Below the pieces are notes generated by a model, which was given only the letters and a program-made list of their open reading frames with translations, was not told where the DNA came from and made no database searches. Positions 10,074 through 23,200 of a stretch of 64,000 nt of DNA are shown piece by piece (within the stretch, counting starts at the first letter, position 1; the number at the start of each line of letters is the position of its first letter). The position numbers were made by a program, and so were the translations under genes. Origin of the DNA: Tipula vernalis (taxonomy: Eukaryota; Arthropoda; Insecta; Diptera; Tipulidae); contig OY282560.1 in NCBI GenBank assembly GCA_958295665.1, forward strand, positions 306,633,236 to 306,697,235. The letters run 5' to 3'.

Positions 10074-12287
10074 TGATGCCTCTATCAATAGGTATTGAGA
10101 CCTGTAATTATTATGCCAACGGGCATTTAGATTGCTTGAATATTTCTACCCATTTCGTAGAAAATTCAATTTTATGGAAAATCTCCTGAACTATAGACCA
10201 GGAATTTAATGAAAATCTGCAATTGTGCTCCGATTTCGATGATTGATGCCTCTATCAATAGGTATTGAGACCTGTAATTATTATGCAAACGGGCATTTAG
10301 ATTGCCCGAATATTTCTACCCATTTCGTAGAAAATTCAATTTTATGGAAAATCTCCTGAACTATAGACCAGGAATTTAATGAAAATCTGCAATTGTGCTC
10401 CGATTTCGATGATTGATACCTCTATCAATAGGTATTGAGACCTGTAATTATTATGCCAACGCGCATTTAGATTGCTCGAGTATTTCTACCCATTTCGTAG
10501 AAAAATCAATTTTATGGAAAATCTCCTGAACTATAGACCAGGAATTTAATGAAAATCTGCAATTGTGCTCCGATTTCGATGATTGATGCCTCTATCAATA
10601 GGTATTGAGACTTGTAATTATTATGCCAACGCGCATTTAGATTGCTCGAATATTTCTACCCATTTCGTAGAAAATTCAATTTTATGGAAAATCTCCTGAA
10701 CTATAGACCAGGAATTTAATGAAAATCTGCAATTGTGCTCCGATTTCGATGATTGATGCCTCTATCAATAGGTATTGAGACCTGTAATTATTATGCCAAC
10801 GCGCATTTAGATTGCTCGAATATTTCTACCCTTTTCGTAGAAAATTCAATTTTATGGAAAATCTCCTGAACTATAGACCAGGAATTTAATGAAAATCTGC
10901 AATTGTGCTCCGATTTCGATGATTGATGCCTCTATCAATAGGTATTGAGACCTGTAATTATTATGTCAACGCGCATTTAGATTGCTCGAATATTTCTACC
11001 CATTTCGTAGAAAATTCAATTTTTTGGAAAATCTCCTGAACTATATAGACCAGGAATTTAATGAAAATCTGCAATTGTGCTCCGATTTCGATGATTGATG
11101 CCTCTATCAATAGGTATTGAGACCTGTAATTATTATGCCAACGGGCATTTAGATTGCCCGAATATTTCTACCCATTTCGTAGAAAATTCAATTTTATGGA
11201 AAATCTCCTGAACTATAGACCAGGAATTTAATGAAAATCTGCAATTGTGCTCCGATTTCGATGATTGATGCCTCTATCAATAGGTATTGAGACCTGTAAT
11301 TATTATGTCAACGCGCATTTAGATTGCTCGAATATTTCTACCCATTTCGTAGAAAATTCAATTTTTTGGAAAATCTCCTGAACTATATAGACCAGGAATT
11401 TAATGAAAATCTGCAATTGTGCTCCGATTTCGATGATTGATGCCTCTATCAATAGGTATTGAGACCTGTAATTATTATGCCAACGGGCATTTAGATTACT
11501 CGAATATTTCTACCCTTTTCGTAGAAAATTCAATTTTATGGAAAATCTCCTGAACTATCTATCAGGAATTTAATGAAAATCTGCAATTGTGCTCCGATTT
11601 CGATGATTGATGCCTCTATCAATAGGTATTGAGACCTGTAATTATTATGCCAACGGGCATTTAGATTGCCCGAATATTTCTACCCATTTCGTAGAAAATT
11701 CAATTTTATGGAAAATCTCCTGAACTATAGACCAGGAATTTAATGAAAATCTGCAATTGTGCTCCGATTTCGATGATTGATGCCTCTATCAATAGGTATT
11801 GAGACCTGTAATTATTATGCCAACGGGCATTTAGATTGCTTGAATATTTCTACCCATTTCGTAGAAAATTCAATTTTATGGAAAATCTCCTGAACTATAG
11901 ACCAGGAATTTAATGAAAATCTGCAATTGTGCTCCGATTTCGATGATTGATGCCTCTATCAATAGGTATTGAGACCTGTAATTATTATGCAAACGGGCAT
12001 TTAGATTGCCCGAATATTTCTACCCATTTCGTAGAAAATTCAATTTTATGGAAAATCTCCTGAACTATAGACCAGGAATTTAATGAAAATCTGCAATTGT
12101 GCTCCGATTTCGATGATTGATACCTCTATCAATAGGTATTGAGACCTGACATTATTATGCCAACGCGCATTTAGATTGCTCGAGTATTTCTACCCATTTC
12201 GTAGAAAAATCAATTTTATGGAAAATCTCCTGAACTATAGACCAGGAATTTAATGAAAATCTGCAATTGTGCTCCGATTTCGATGAT
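10074..12287 (+). repeat. Domain III continuation: L-P-X containing repeats
   Basis: L (10074), P with 44a (10244), X (10414, 'aaaaatcaatt'), T (10584), N with 49c and 79t (10754), C (10924), P (11096), C (11266), A* with 112c (11438), P (11608), L (11778), P with 44a (11948), X (12118, the same 'aaaaatcaatt' and 'gacctgacatt'). L-P(44a)-X is thus present twice, 1704 bp apart. The private base in both X copies shows they derive from one another. Confidence 0.88.
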
Positions 12288-14163
12288 TGATGCCTCTATC
12301 AATAGGTATTGAGACCTGTAATTATTATGCCAACGGACATTTAGATTGCTCGAATAATTCTACCCATTTCGTAGAAAATTCAATTTTATGGAAAATCTCC
12401 TGAACTATACATAGACCAGGAATTTAATGAAAATCTGCAATTGTGCTCCGATTTCGATGATTGATGCCTCTATCAATAGGTATTGAGACCTGTAATTATT
12501 ATGCCAACGGGCATTTAGATTGCTCGAATATTTCTACCCATTTCGTAGAAAATTCAATTTTTTGGAAAATCTCCTGAACTATAGACCAGGAATTTAATGA
12601 AAATCTGCAATTGTGCTCCGATTTCGATGATTGATGCCTCTATCAATAGGTATTGAGACCTGTAATTATTATGCCAACGCGCATTTAGATTGCTCGAATA
12701 TTTCTACCCATTTCGTAGAAAATTCAATTTTTTGGAAAATCTTCTGAACTATAGACCAGGAATTTAATGAAAATCTGCAATTGTGCTCCGATTTCGATGA
12801 TTGATGCCTCTATCAATAGGTATTGAGACCTGTAATTATTATGCCAACGGGCATTTAGATTGCTTGAATATTTCTACCCATTTCGTAGAAAATTCAATTT
12901 TATGGGAAATCTCCTGAACTATAGACCAGGAATTTAATGAAAATCTGCAATTGTGCTCCGATTTCGATGATTGATGCCTGTATCAATAGGTATTGAGACC
13001 TGTAATTATTATGCCAACGGGCATTTAGATTACTCGAATATTTCTACCCTTTTCGTAGAAAATTCAATTTTATGGAAAATCTTCTGAACTATAGACCAGG
13101 AATTTAATGAAAATCTGCAATTGTGCTCCGATTTCGATGATTGATGCCTCTATCAATAGGTATTGAGACCTGTAATTATTATGCCAACGGGCATTTAGAT
13201 TGCCCGAATATTTCTACCCATTTCGTAGAAAATTCAATTTTATGGAAAATCTCCTGAACTATAGACCAGGAATTTAATGAAAATCTGCAATTGTGCTCCG
13301 ATTTCGATGATTGATGCCTCTATCAATAGGTATTGAGACCTGTAATTATTATGTCAACGCGCATTTAGATTGCTCGAATATTTCTACCCATTTCGTAGAA
13401 AATTCAATTTTTTGGAAAATCTCCTGAACTATATAGACCAGGAATTTAATGAAAATCTGCAATTGTGCTCCGATTTCGATGATTGATGCCTCTATCAATA
13501 GGTATTGAGACCTGTAATTATTATGCCAACGGGCATTTAGATTACTCGAATATTTCTACCCTTTTCGTAGAAAATTCAATTTTATGGAAAATCTTCTGAA
13601 CTATAGACCAGGAATTTAATGAAAATCTGCAATTGTGCTCCGATTTCGATGATTGATGCCTCTATCAATAGGTATTGAGACCTGTAATTATTATGCCAAC
13701 GGGCATTTAGATTACTCGAATAATTCTACCGATTTCGTAGAAAATTCAATTTTATGGAAAATCTCCTGAACTATAGACCAGGAATTTAATGAAAATCTGC
13801 AATTGTGCTCCGATTTCGATGATTGATACCTCTATCAATAGGTATTGAGACCTGTAATTATTATGCCAACGGGCATTTAGATTGCTCGAATATTTCTACC
13901 CATTTCGTAGAAAATTCAATTTTATGGAAAATCTTCTGAACTATAGACCAGGAATTTAATGAAAATCTGCAATTGTGCTCCGATTTCGATGATTGATGCC
14001 TCTATCAATAGGTATTGAGACCTGTAATTATTATGCCAACGGGCATTTAGATTGCCCGAATATTTCTACCCATTTCGTAGAAAATTCAATTTTATGGAAA
14101 ATCTCCTGAACTATAGACCAGGAATTTAATGAAAATCTGCAATTGTGCTCCGATTTCGATGAT
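12288..14163 (+). repeat. Domain IV bridge: D-N-N-L-A-P-C-A-hybrid-E-P
   Basis: D (12288, 174 bp), N 101t (12462), N 49c 101t (12632), L 105g (12802), A 9g (12972), P (13142), C (13312), A (13484), A/B hybrid (13654), E (13824), P (13994). The first seven repeat the D-N-L-A-P-C order at 7514-8539 with one N inserted. The last five (C, A, hybrid, E, P) prefigure the head of the long HORs that start at 14164. Confidence 0.88.
13654..13823 (+). repeat. A/B hybrid monomer
   Basis: It carries the A base at 61 (a) but the B bases at 70 (a), 78 and 79 (ga) and 112 (c). A switch between 61 and 70 explains it in one step. An equivalent hybrid lies at 24371-24540, again preceded by A and followed by E then P, so the two are probably copies of one event. 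Confidence 0.8.
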
Positions 14164-15865
14164 TGATGCCTCTATCAATAGGTATTGAGACCTGTAATTA
14201 TTATGTCAACGCGCATTTAGATTGCTCGAATATTTCTACCCATTTCGTAGAAAATTCAATTTTTTGGAAAATCTCCTGAACTATATAGACCAGGAATTTA
14301 ATGAAAATCTGCAATTGTGCTCCGATTTCGATGATTGATGCCTCTATCAATAGGTATTGAGACCTGTAATTATTATGCCAACGGGCATTAAGATTACTCG
14401 AATATTTCTACCCTTTTCGTAGAAAATTCAATTTTATGGAAAATCTTCTGAACTATAGACCAGGAATTTAATGAAAATCTGCAATTGTGCTCCGATTTCG
14501 ATGATTGATGCCTCTATCAATAGGTATTGAGACCTGTAATTATTGTGCCAACGGGCATTTAGATTGCTCGAATAATTCTACCGATTTCGTAGATAATTCA
14601 ATTTTATGGAAAATCTCCTGAACTATAGACCAGGAATTTAATGAAAATCTGCAATTGTGCTCCGATTTCGATGATTGATACCTCTATCAATAGGTATTGA
14701 GACCTGTAATTATTATGCCAACGGGCATTTAGATTGCTCGAATATTTCTACCCATTTCGTAGAAAATTCAATTTTATGGAAAATCTTCTGAACTATAGAC
14801 CAGGAATTTAATGAAAATCTGCAATTGTGCTCCGATTTCGATGATTGATGCCTCTATCAATAGGTATTGAGACCTGTAATTATTATGCCAACGGGCATTT
14901 AGATTGCCCGAATATTTCTACCCATTTCGTAGAAAATTCAATTTTATGGAAAATCTCCTGAACTATAGACCAGGAATTTAATGAAAATCTGCAATTGTGC
15001 TCCGATTTCGATGATTGATGCCTCTATCAATAGGTATTGAGACTTGTAATTATTATGCCAACGCGCATTTAGATTGCTCGAATATTTCTACCCATTTCGT
15101 AGAAAATTCAATTTTATGGAAAATCTCCTGAACTATAGACCAGGAATTTAATGAAAATCTGCAATTGTGCTCCGATTTCGATGATTGATGCCTCTATCAA
15201 TAGGTATTGAGACCTTTAATTATTATGCCAACGGGCATTTAGATTACTCGAATATTTCTACCCATTTCGTAGAAAATTCAATTTTATGGAAAATCTCCTG
15301 AACTATAGACCAGGAATTTAATGAAAATCTGCAATTGTGCTCCGATTTCGATGATTGATGCCTCTATCAATAGGTATTGAGACCTGTAATTATTATGCCA
15401 ACGGGCATTTAGATTGCCCGAATATTTCTACCCATTTCGTAGAAAATTCAATTTTATGGAAAATCTCCTGAACTATAGACCAGGAATTTAATGAAAATCT
15501 GCAATTGTGCTCCGATTTCGATGATTGATACCTCTATCAATAGGTATTGAGACCTGTAATTATTATGCCAACGCGCATTTAGATTGCTCGAGTATTTCTA
15601 CCCATTTCGTAGAAAATTCAATTTTATGGAAAATCTCCTGAACTATAGACCAGGAATTTAATGAAAATCTGCAATTGTGCTCCGATTTCGATGATTGATG
15701 CCTCTATCAATAGGTATTGAGACTTGTAATTATTATGCTAACGCGCATTTAGATTGCTCGAATATTTCTACCCATTTCGTAGAAAATTCAATTTTATGGA
15801 AAATCTCCTGAACTATAGACCAGGAATTTAATGAAAATCTGCAATTGTGCTCCGATTTCGATGAT
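14164..15865 (+). repeat. 10-monomer head of the long HOR (first of three)
   Basis: C (14164), A 55a 'cattaagatt' (14336), B with 'attgtgcc' and 89t (14506), E (14676), P (14846), T (15016), K 31t 'gacctttaa' (15186), P (15356), X (15526), T 44t 'gctaacgcgc' (15696). The private variants 55a, 40g/89t, 31t and 44t recur in the same order at 20286-21987 and 24881-26582, so the three heads are certainly homologous. Confidence 0.93.
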
Positions 15866-18075
15866 TGATGCCTCTATCAATAGGTATTGAGACCTGTAAT
15901 TATTATGCCAACGGGCATTTAGATTGCTCGAATATTTCTACCCATTTCGTAGATAATTCAATTTTATGGAAAATCTCCTGAACTATAGACCAGGAATTTA
16001 ATGAAAATCTGCAATTGTGCTCCGATTTCGATGATTGATGCCTCTATCAATAGGTATTGAGACCTTTAATTATTATGCCAACGGGCATTTAGATTACTCG
16101 AATATTTCTACCCATTTCGTAGAAAATTCAATTTTATGGAAAATCTCCTGAACTATAGACCAGGAATTTAATGAAAATCTGCAATTGTGCTCCGATTTCG
16201 ATGATTGATACCTCTATCAATAGGTATTGAGACCTGTAATTATTATGCCAACGCGCATTTAGATTGCTCGAGTATTTCTACCCATTTCGTAGAAAATTCA
16301 ATTTTATGGAAAATCTCCTGAACTATAGACCAGGAATTTAATGAAAATCTGCAATTGTGCTCCGATTTCGATGATTGATGCCTCTATCAATAGGTATTGA
16401 GACCTGTAATTATTATGCCAACGGGCATTTAGATTGCCCGAATATTTCTACCCATTTCGTAGAAAATTCAATTTTATGGAAAATCTCCTGAACTATAGAC
16501 CAGGAATTTAATGAAAATCTGCAATTGTGCTCCGATTTCGATGATTGATACCTCTATCAATAGGTATTGAGACCTGTAATTATTATGCCAACGCGCATTT
16601 AGATTGCTCGAGTATTTCTACCCATTTCGTAGAAAATTCAATTTTATGGAAAATCTCCTGAACTATAGACCAGGAATTTAATGAAAATCTGCAATTGTGC
16701 TCCGATTTCGATGATTGATGCCTCTATCAATAGGTATTGAGACTTGTAATTATTATGCTAACGCGCATTTAGATTGCTCGAATATTTCTACCCATTTCGT
16801 AGAAAATTCAATTTTATGGAAAATCTCCTGAACTATAGACCAGGAATTTAATGAAAATCTGCAATTGTGCTCCGATTTCGATGATTGATGCCTCTATCAA
16901 TAGGTATTGAGACTTGTAATTATTATGCTAACGCGCATTTAGATTGCTCGAATATTTCTACCCATTTCGTAGAAAATTCAATTTTATGGAAAATCTCCTG
17001 AACTATAGACCAGGAATTTAATGAAAATCTGCAATTGTGCTCCGATTTCGATGATTGATACCTCTATCAATAGGTATTGAGACCTGTAATTATTATGCCA
17101 ACGCGCATTTAGATTGCTCGAGTATTTCTACCCATTTCGTAGAAAATTCAATTTTATGGAAAATCTCCTGAACTATAGACCAGGAATTTAATGAAAATCT
17201 GCAATTGTGCTCCGATTTCGATGATTGATGCCTCTATCAATAGGTATTGAGACTTGTAATTATTATGCTAACGCGCATTTAGATTGCTCGAATATTTCTA
17301 CCCATTTCGTAGAAAATTCAATTTTATGGAAAATCTCCTGAACTATAGACCAGGAATTTAATGAAAATCTGCAATTGTGCTCCGATTTCGATGATTGATG
17401 CCTCTATCAATAGGTATTGAGACCTGTAATTATTATGCCAACGGGAATTTAGATTGCTCGAATAATTCTACCCATTTCGTATAAAATTCAATTTTATGGA
17501 AAATCTCCTGAACTATAGACCAGGAATTTAATGAAAATCTGCAATTGTGCTCCGATTTCGATGATTGATGCCTCTATCAATAGGTATTGAGACCTGTAAT
17601 TATTATGCCAACGGGCATTTAGATTGCTCGAATATTTCTACCCATTTCGTAGAAAATTCAATTTTATGGGAAATCTCCTGAACTATAGACCAGGAATTTA
17701 ATGAAAATCTGCAATTGTGCTCCGATTTCGATGATTGATGCCTGTATCAATAGGTATTGAGACCTGTAATTATTATGCCAACGGGTATTTAGATTACTCG
17801 AATATTTCTACCCTTTTCGTAGAAAATTCAATTTTATGGAAAATCTTCTGAACTATAGACCAGGAATTTAATGAAAATCTGCAATTGTGCTCCGATTTCG
17901 ATGATTGATGCCTCTATCAATAGGTATTGAGACCTGTAATTATTATGCCAACGGGCATTTAGATTGCCCGAATATTTCTACCCATTTCGTAGAAAATTCA
18001 ATTTTATGGGAAATCTCCTGAACTATAGACCAGGAATTTAATGAAAATCTGCAATTGTGCTCCGATTTCGATGAT

Positions 18076-20115
18076 TGATACCTCTATCAATAGGTATTGA
18101 GACCTGTAATTATTATGGCAACGCGCATTTAGATTGCTCGAGTATTTCTACCCATTTCGTAGAAAATTCAATTTTATGGAAAATCTTCTGAACTATAGAC
18201 CAGGAATTTAATGAAAATCTGCAATTGTGCTCCGATTTCGATGATTGATACCTCTATCAATAGGTATTGAGACTTGTAATTATTATGCCAACGCGCATTT
18301 AGATTGCTCGAGTATTTCTACCCATTTCGTAGAAAATTCAATTTTATGGAAAATCTCCTGAACTATAGACCAGGAATTTAATGAAAATCTGCAATTGTGC
18401 TCCGATTTCGATGATTGATGCCTCTATCAATAAGTATTGAGACCTGTAATTATTATGCCAACGGGCATTTAGATTGCTCGAATATTTCTACCCATTTCGT
18501 ATAAAATTCAATTTTATGGAAAATCTTCTGAACTATAGACCAGGAATTTAATGAAAATCTGCAATTGTGCTCCGATTTCGATGATTGATGCCTCTATCAA
18601 TAGGTATTGAGACCTGTAATTATTATGCCAACGCGCATTTAGATTGCTCGAATATTTCTACCCATTTCGTAGAAAATTCAATTTTATGGAAAATCTCCTG
18701 AACTATAGACCAGGAATTTAATGAAAATCTGCAATTGTGCTCCGATTTCGATGATTGATGCCTCTATCAATAGGTATTGAGACCTGTAATTATTATGCCA
18801 ACGGGCATTTAGATTGCTCGAGTATTTCTACCCATTTCGTAGAAAATTCAATTTTATGGAAAATCTCCTGAACTATAGACCAGGAATTTAATGAAAATCT
18901 GCAATTGTGCTCCGATTTCGATGATTGATGCCTCTATCAATAGGTATTGAGACTTGTAATTATTATGCCAACGCGCATTTAGATTGCTCGAATATTTCTA
19001 CCCATTTCGTAGAAAATTCAATTTTATGGAAAATCTCCTGAACTATAGACCAGGAATTTAATGAAAATCTGCAATTGTGCTCCGATTTCGATGATTGATG
19101 CCTCTATCAATAGGTATTGAGACCTGTAATTATTATGCCAACGCGCATTTAGATTACTCGAATATTTCTACCCATTTCGTAGAAAATTCAATTTTATGGA
19201 AAATCTTCTGAACTATAGACCAGGAATTTAATGAAAATCTGCAATTGTGCTCCGATTTCGATGATTGATACCTCTATCAATAGGTATTGAGACCTGTAAT
19301 TATTATGGCAACGCGCATTTAGATTGCTCGAGTATTTCTACCCATTTCGTAGAAAATTCAATTTTATGGAAAATCTTCTGAACTATAGACCAGGAATTTA
19401 ATGAAAATCTGCAATTGTGCTCCGATTTCGATGATTGATACCTCTATCAATAGGTATTGAGACTTGTAATTATTATGCCAACGCGCATTTAGATTGCTCG
19501 AGTATTTCTACCCATTTCGTAGAAAATTCAATTTTATGGAAAATCTCCTGAACTATAGACCAGGAATTTAATGAAAATCTGCAATTGTGCTCCGATTTCG
19601 ATGATTGATGCCTCTATCAATAGGTATTGAGACCTGTAATTATTATGCCAACGGGCATTTAGATTGCTCGAATATTTCTACCCATTTCGTATAAAATTCA
19701 ATTTTATGGAAAATCTTCTGAACTATAGACCAGGAATTTAATGAAAATCTGCAATTGTGCTCCGATTTCGATGATTGATGCCTCTATCAATAGGTATTGA
19801 GACCTGTAATTATTATGCCAACGCGCATTTAGATTGCTCGAATATTTCTACCCATTTCGTAGAAAATTCAATTTTATGGAAAATCTCCTGAACTATAGAC
19901 CAGGAATTTAATGAAAATCTGCAATTGTGCTCCGATTTCGATGATTGATGCCTCTATCAATAGGTATTGAGACCTGTAATTATTATGCCAACGGGCATTT
20001 AGATTGCTCGAGTATTTCTACCCATTTCGTAGAAAATTCAATTTTATGGAAAATCTCCTGAACTATAGACCAGGAATTTAATGAAAATCTGCAATTGTGC
20101 TCCGATTTCGATGAT
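18076..20115 (+). repeat. 7-monomer block (1190 bp) and its partial tandem copy
   Basis: X 43g 112t (18076), X 29t (18246), U-like 87t with 70t (18416, also 'aataagtatt'), N 49c (18586), X' (18756), T (18926), K 49c (19096). The first five are repeated at 19266, 19436, 19606, 19776 and 19946. The full 7-mer also occurs in copy 2 (22841-24030), and the five-monomer version in copy 3 (27437-28286). The tandem partial copy exists only in copy 1. Confidence 0.9.
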
Positions 20116-20285
20116 TGATGCCTCTATCAATAGGTATTGAGACCTGTAATTATTATGCCAACGGGCATTTAGATTGCCCGAATATTTCTACCCATTTCGT
20201 AGAAAATTCAATTTTATGGAAAATCTCCTGAACTATAGACCAGGAATTTAATGAAAATCTGCAATTGTGCTCCGATTTCGATGAT

Positions 20286-23200
20286 TGATGCCTCTATCAA
20301 TAGGTATTGAGACCTGTAATTATTATGTCAACGCGCATTTAGATTGCTCGAATATTTCTACCCATTTCGTAGAAAATTCAATTTTTTGGAAAATCTCCTG
20401 AACTATATAGACCAGGAATTTAATGAAAATCTGCAATTGTGCTCCGATTTCGATGATTGATGCCTCTATCAATAGGTATTGAGACCTGTAATTATTATGC
20501 CAACGGGCATTAAGATTACTCGAATATTTCTACCCTTTTCGTAGAAAATTCAATTTTATGGAAAATCTTCTGAACTATAGACCAGGAATTTAATGAAAAT
20601 CTGCAATTGTGCTCCGATTTCGATGATTGATGCCTCTATCAATAGGTATTGAGACCTGTAATTATTGTGCCAACGGGCATTTAGATTGCTCGAATAATTC
20701 TACCGATTTCGTAGATAATTCAATTTTATGGAAAATCTCCTGAACTATAGACCAGGAATTTAATGAAAATCTGCAATTGTGCTCCGATTTCGATGATTGA
20801 TACCTCTATCAATAGGTATTGAGACCTGTAATTATTATGCCAACGGGCATTTAGATTGCTCGAATATTTCTACCCATTTCGTAGAAAATTCAATTTTATG
20901 GAAAATCTTCTGAACTATAGACCAGGAATTTAATGAAAATCTGCAATTGTGCTCCGATTTCGATGATTGATGCCTCTATCAATAGGTATTGAGACCTGTA
21001 ATTATTATGCCAACGGGCATTTAGATTGCCCGAATATTTCTACCCATTTCGTAGAAAATTCAATTTTATGGAAAATCTCCTGAACTATAGACCAGGAATT
21101 TAATGAAAATCTGCAATTGTGCTCCGATTTCGATGATTGATGCCTCTATCAATAGGTATTGAGACTTGTAATTATTATGCCAACGCGCATTTAGATTGCT
21201 CGAATATTTCTACCCATTTCGTAGAAAATTCAATTTTATGGAAAATCTCCTGAACTATAGACCAGGAATTTAATGAAAATCTGCAATTGTGCTCCGATTT
21301 CGATGATTGATGCCTCTATCAATAGGTATTGAGACCTTTAATTATTATGCCAACGGGCATTTAGATTACTCGAATATTTCTACCCATTTCGTAGAAAATT
21401 CAATTTTATGGAAAATCTCCTGAACTATAGACCAGGAATTTAATGAAAATCTGCAATTGTGCTCCGATTTCGATGATTGATGCCTCTATCAATAGGTATT
21501 GAGACCTGTAATTATTATGCCAACGGGCATTTAGATTGCCCGAATATTTCTACCCATTTCGTAGAAAATTCAATTTTATGGAAAATCTCCTGAACTATAG
21601 ACCAGGAATTTAATGAAAATCTGCAATTGTGCTCCGATTTCGATGATTGATACCTCTATCAATAGGTATTGAGACCTGTAATTATTATGCCAACGCGCAT
21701 TTAGATTGCTCGAGTATTTCTACCCATTTCGTAGAAAATTCAATTTTATGGAAAATCTCCTGAACTATAGACCAGGAATTTAATGAAAATCTGCAATTGT
21801 GCTCCGATTTCGATGATTGATGCCTCTATCAATAGGTATTGAGACTTGTAATTATTATGCTAACGCGCATTTAGATTGCTCGAATATTTCTACCCATTTC
21901 GTAGAAAATTCAATTTTATGGAAAATCTCCTGAACTATAGACCAGGAATTTAATGAAAATCTGCAATTGTGCTCCGATTTCGATGATTGATGCCTCTATC
22001 AATAGGTATTGAGACCTGTAATTATTATGCCAACGGACATTTAGATTGCTCGAATAATTCTACCCATTTCGTAGAAAATTCAATTTTATGGAAAATCTCC
22101 TGAACTATACATAGACCAGGAATTTAATGAAAATCTGCAATTGTGCTCCGATTTCGATGATTGATGCCTCTATCAATAGGTATTGAGACCTGTAATTATT
22201 ATGCCAACGCGCATTTAGATTGCTCGAATAATTCTACCCATTTCGTAGAAAATTCAATTTTATGGAAAATCTCCTGAACTATAGACCAGGAATTTAATGA
22301 AAATCTGCAATTGTGCTCCGATTTCGATGATTGATGCCTCTATCAATAGGTATTGAGACCTGTAATTATTATGCCAACGGGCATTTAGATTGCTCGAATA
22401 TTTCTCCCATTTCGTAGAAAATTCAATTTTATGGGAAATCTCCTGAACTATAGACCAGGAATTTAATGAAAATCTGCAATTGTGCTCCGATTTCGATGAT
22501 TGATGCCTGTATCAATAGGTATTGAGACCTGTAATTATTATGCCAACGGGTATTTAGATTACTCGAATATTTCTACCCTTTTCGTAGAAAATTCAATTTT
22601 ATGGAAAATCTTCTGAACTATAGACCAGGAATTTAATGAAAATCTGCAATTGTGCTCCGATTTCGATGATTGATGCCTCTATCAATAGGTATTGAGACCT
22701 GTAATTATTATGCCAACGGGCATTTAGATTGCCCGAATATTTCTACCCATTTCGTAGAAAATTCAATTTTATGGGAAATCTCCTGAACTATAGACCAGGA
22801 ATTTAATGAAAATCTGCAATTGTGCTCCGATTTCGATGATTGATACCTCTATCAATAGGTATTGAGACCTGTAATTATTATGGCAACGCGCATTTAGATT
22901 GCTCGAGTATTTCTACCCATTTCGTAGAAAATTCAATTTTATGGAAAATCTTCTGAACTATAGACCAGGAATTTAATGAAAATCTGCAATTGTGCTCCGA
23001 TTTCGATGATTGATACCTCTATCAATAGGTATTGAGACTTGTAATTATTATGCCAACGCGCATTTAGATTGCTCGAGTATTTCTACCCATTTCGTAGAAA
23101 ATTCAATTTTATGGAAAATCTCCTGAACTATAGACCAGGAATTTAATGAAAATCTGCAATTGTGCTCCGATTTCGATGATTGATGCCTCTATCAATAGGT

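Larger units (their letters stand above)
14164..20285 (+). repeat. Domain V long HOR copy 1: 36 monomers, 6122 bp
   Basis: The head (14164-15865) is followed by N 89t (15866), K 31t (16036), X (16206), P (16376), X (16546), T 44t (16716), T 44t (16886), X (17056), T 44t (17226), U with 51a (17396), N 105g (17566), A 9g 51t (17736), P 105g (17906). A 7-monomer block follows at 18076, is repeated for five monomers at 19266, and P (20116) closes the unit. Next to the other two copies this one is longer, mainly from extra X/T/P monomers at 15866-17395 and the partial second 7-mer. Confidence 0.88.
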
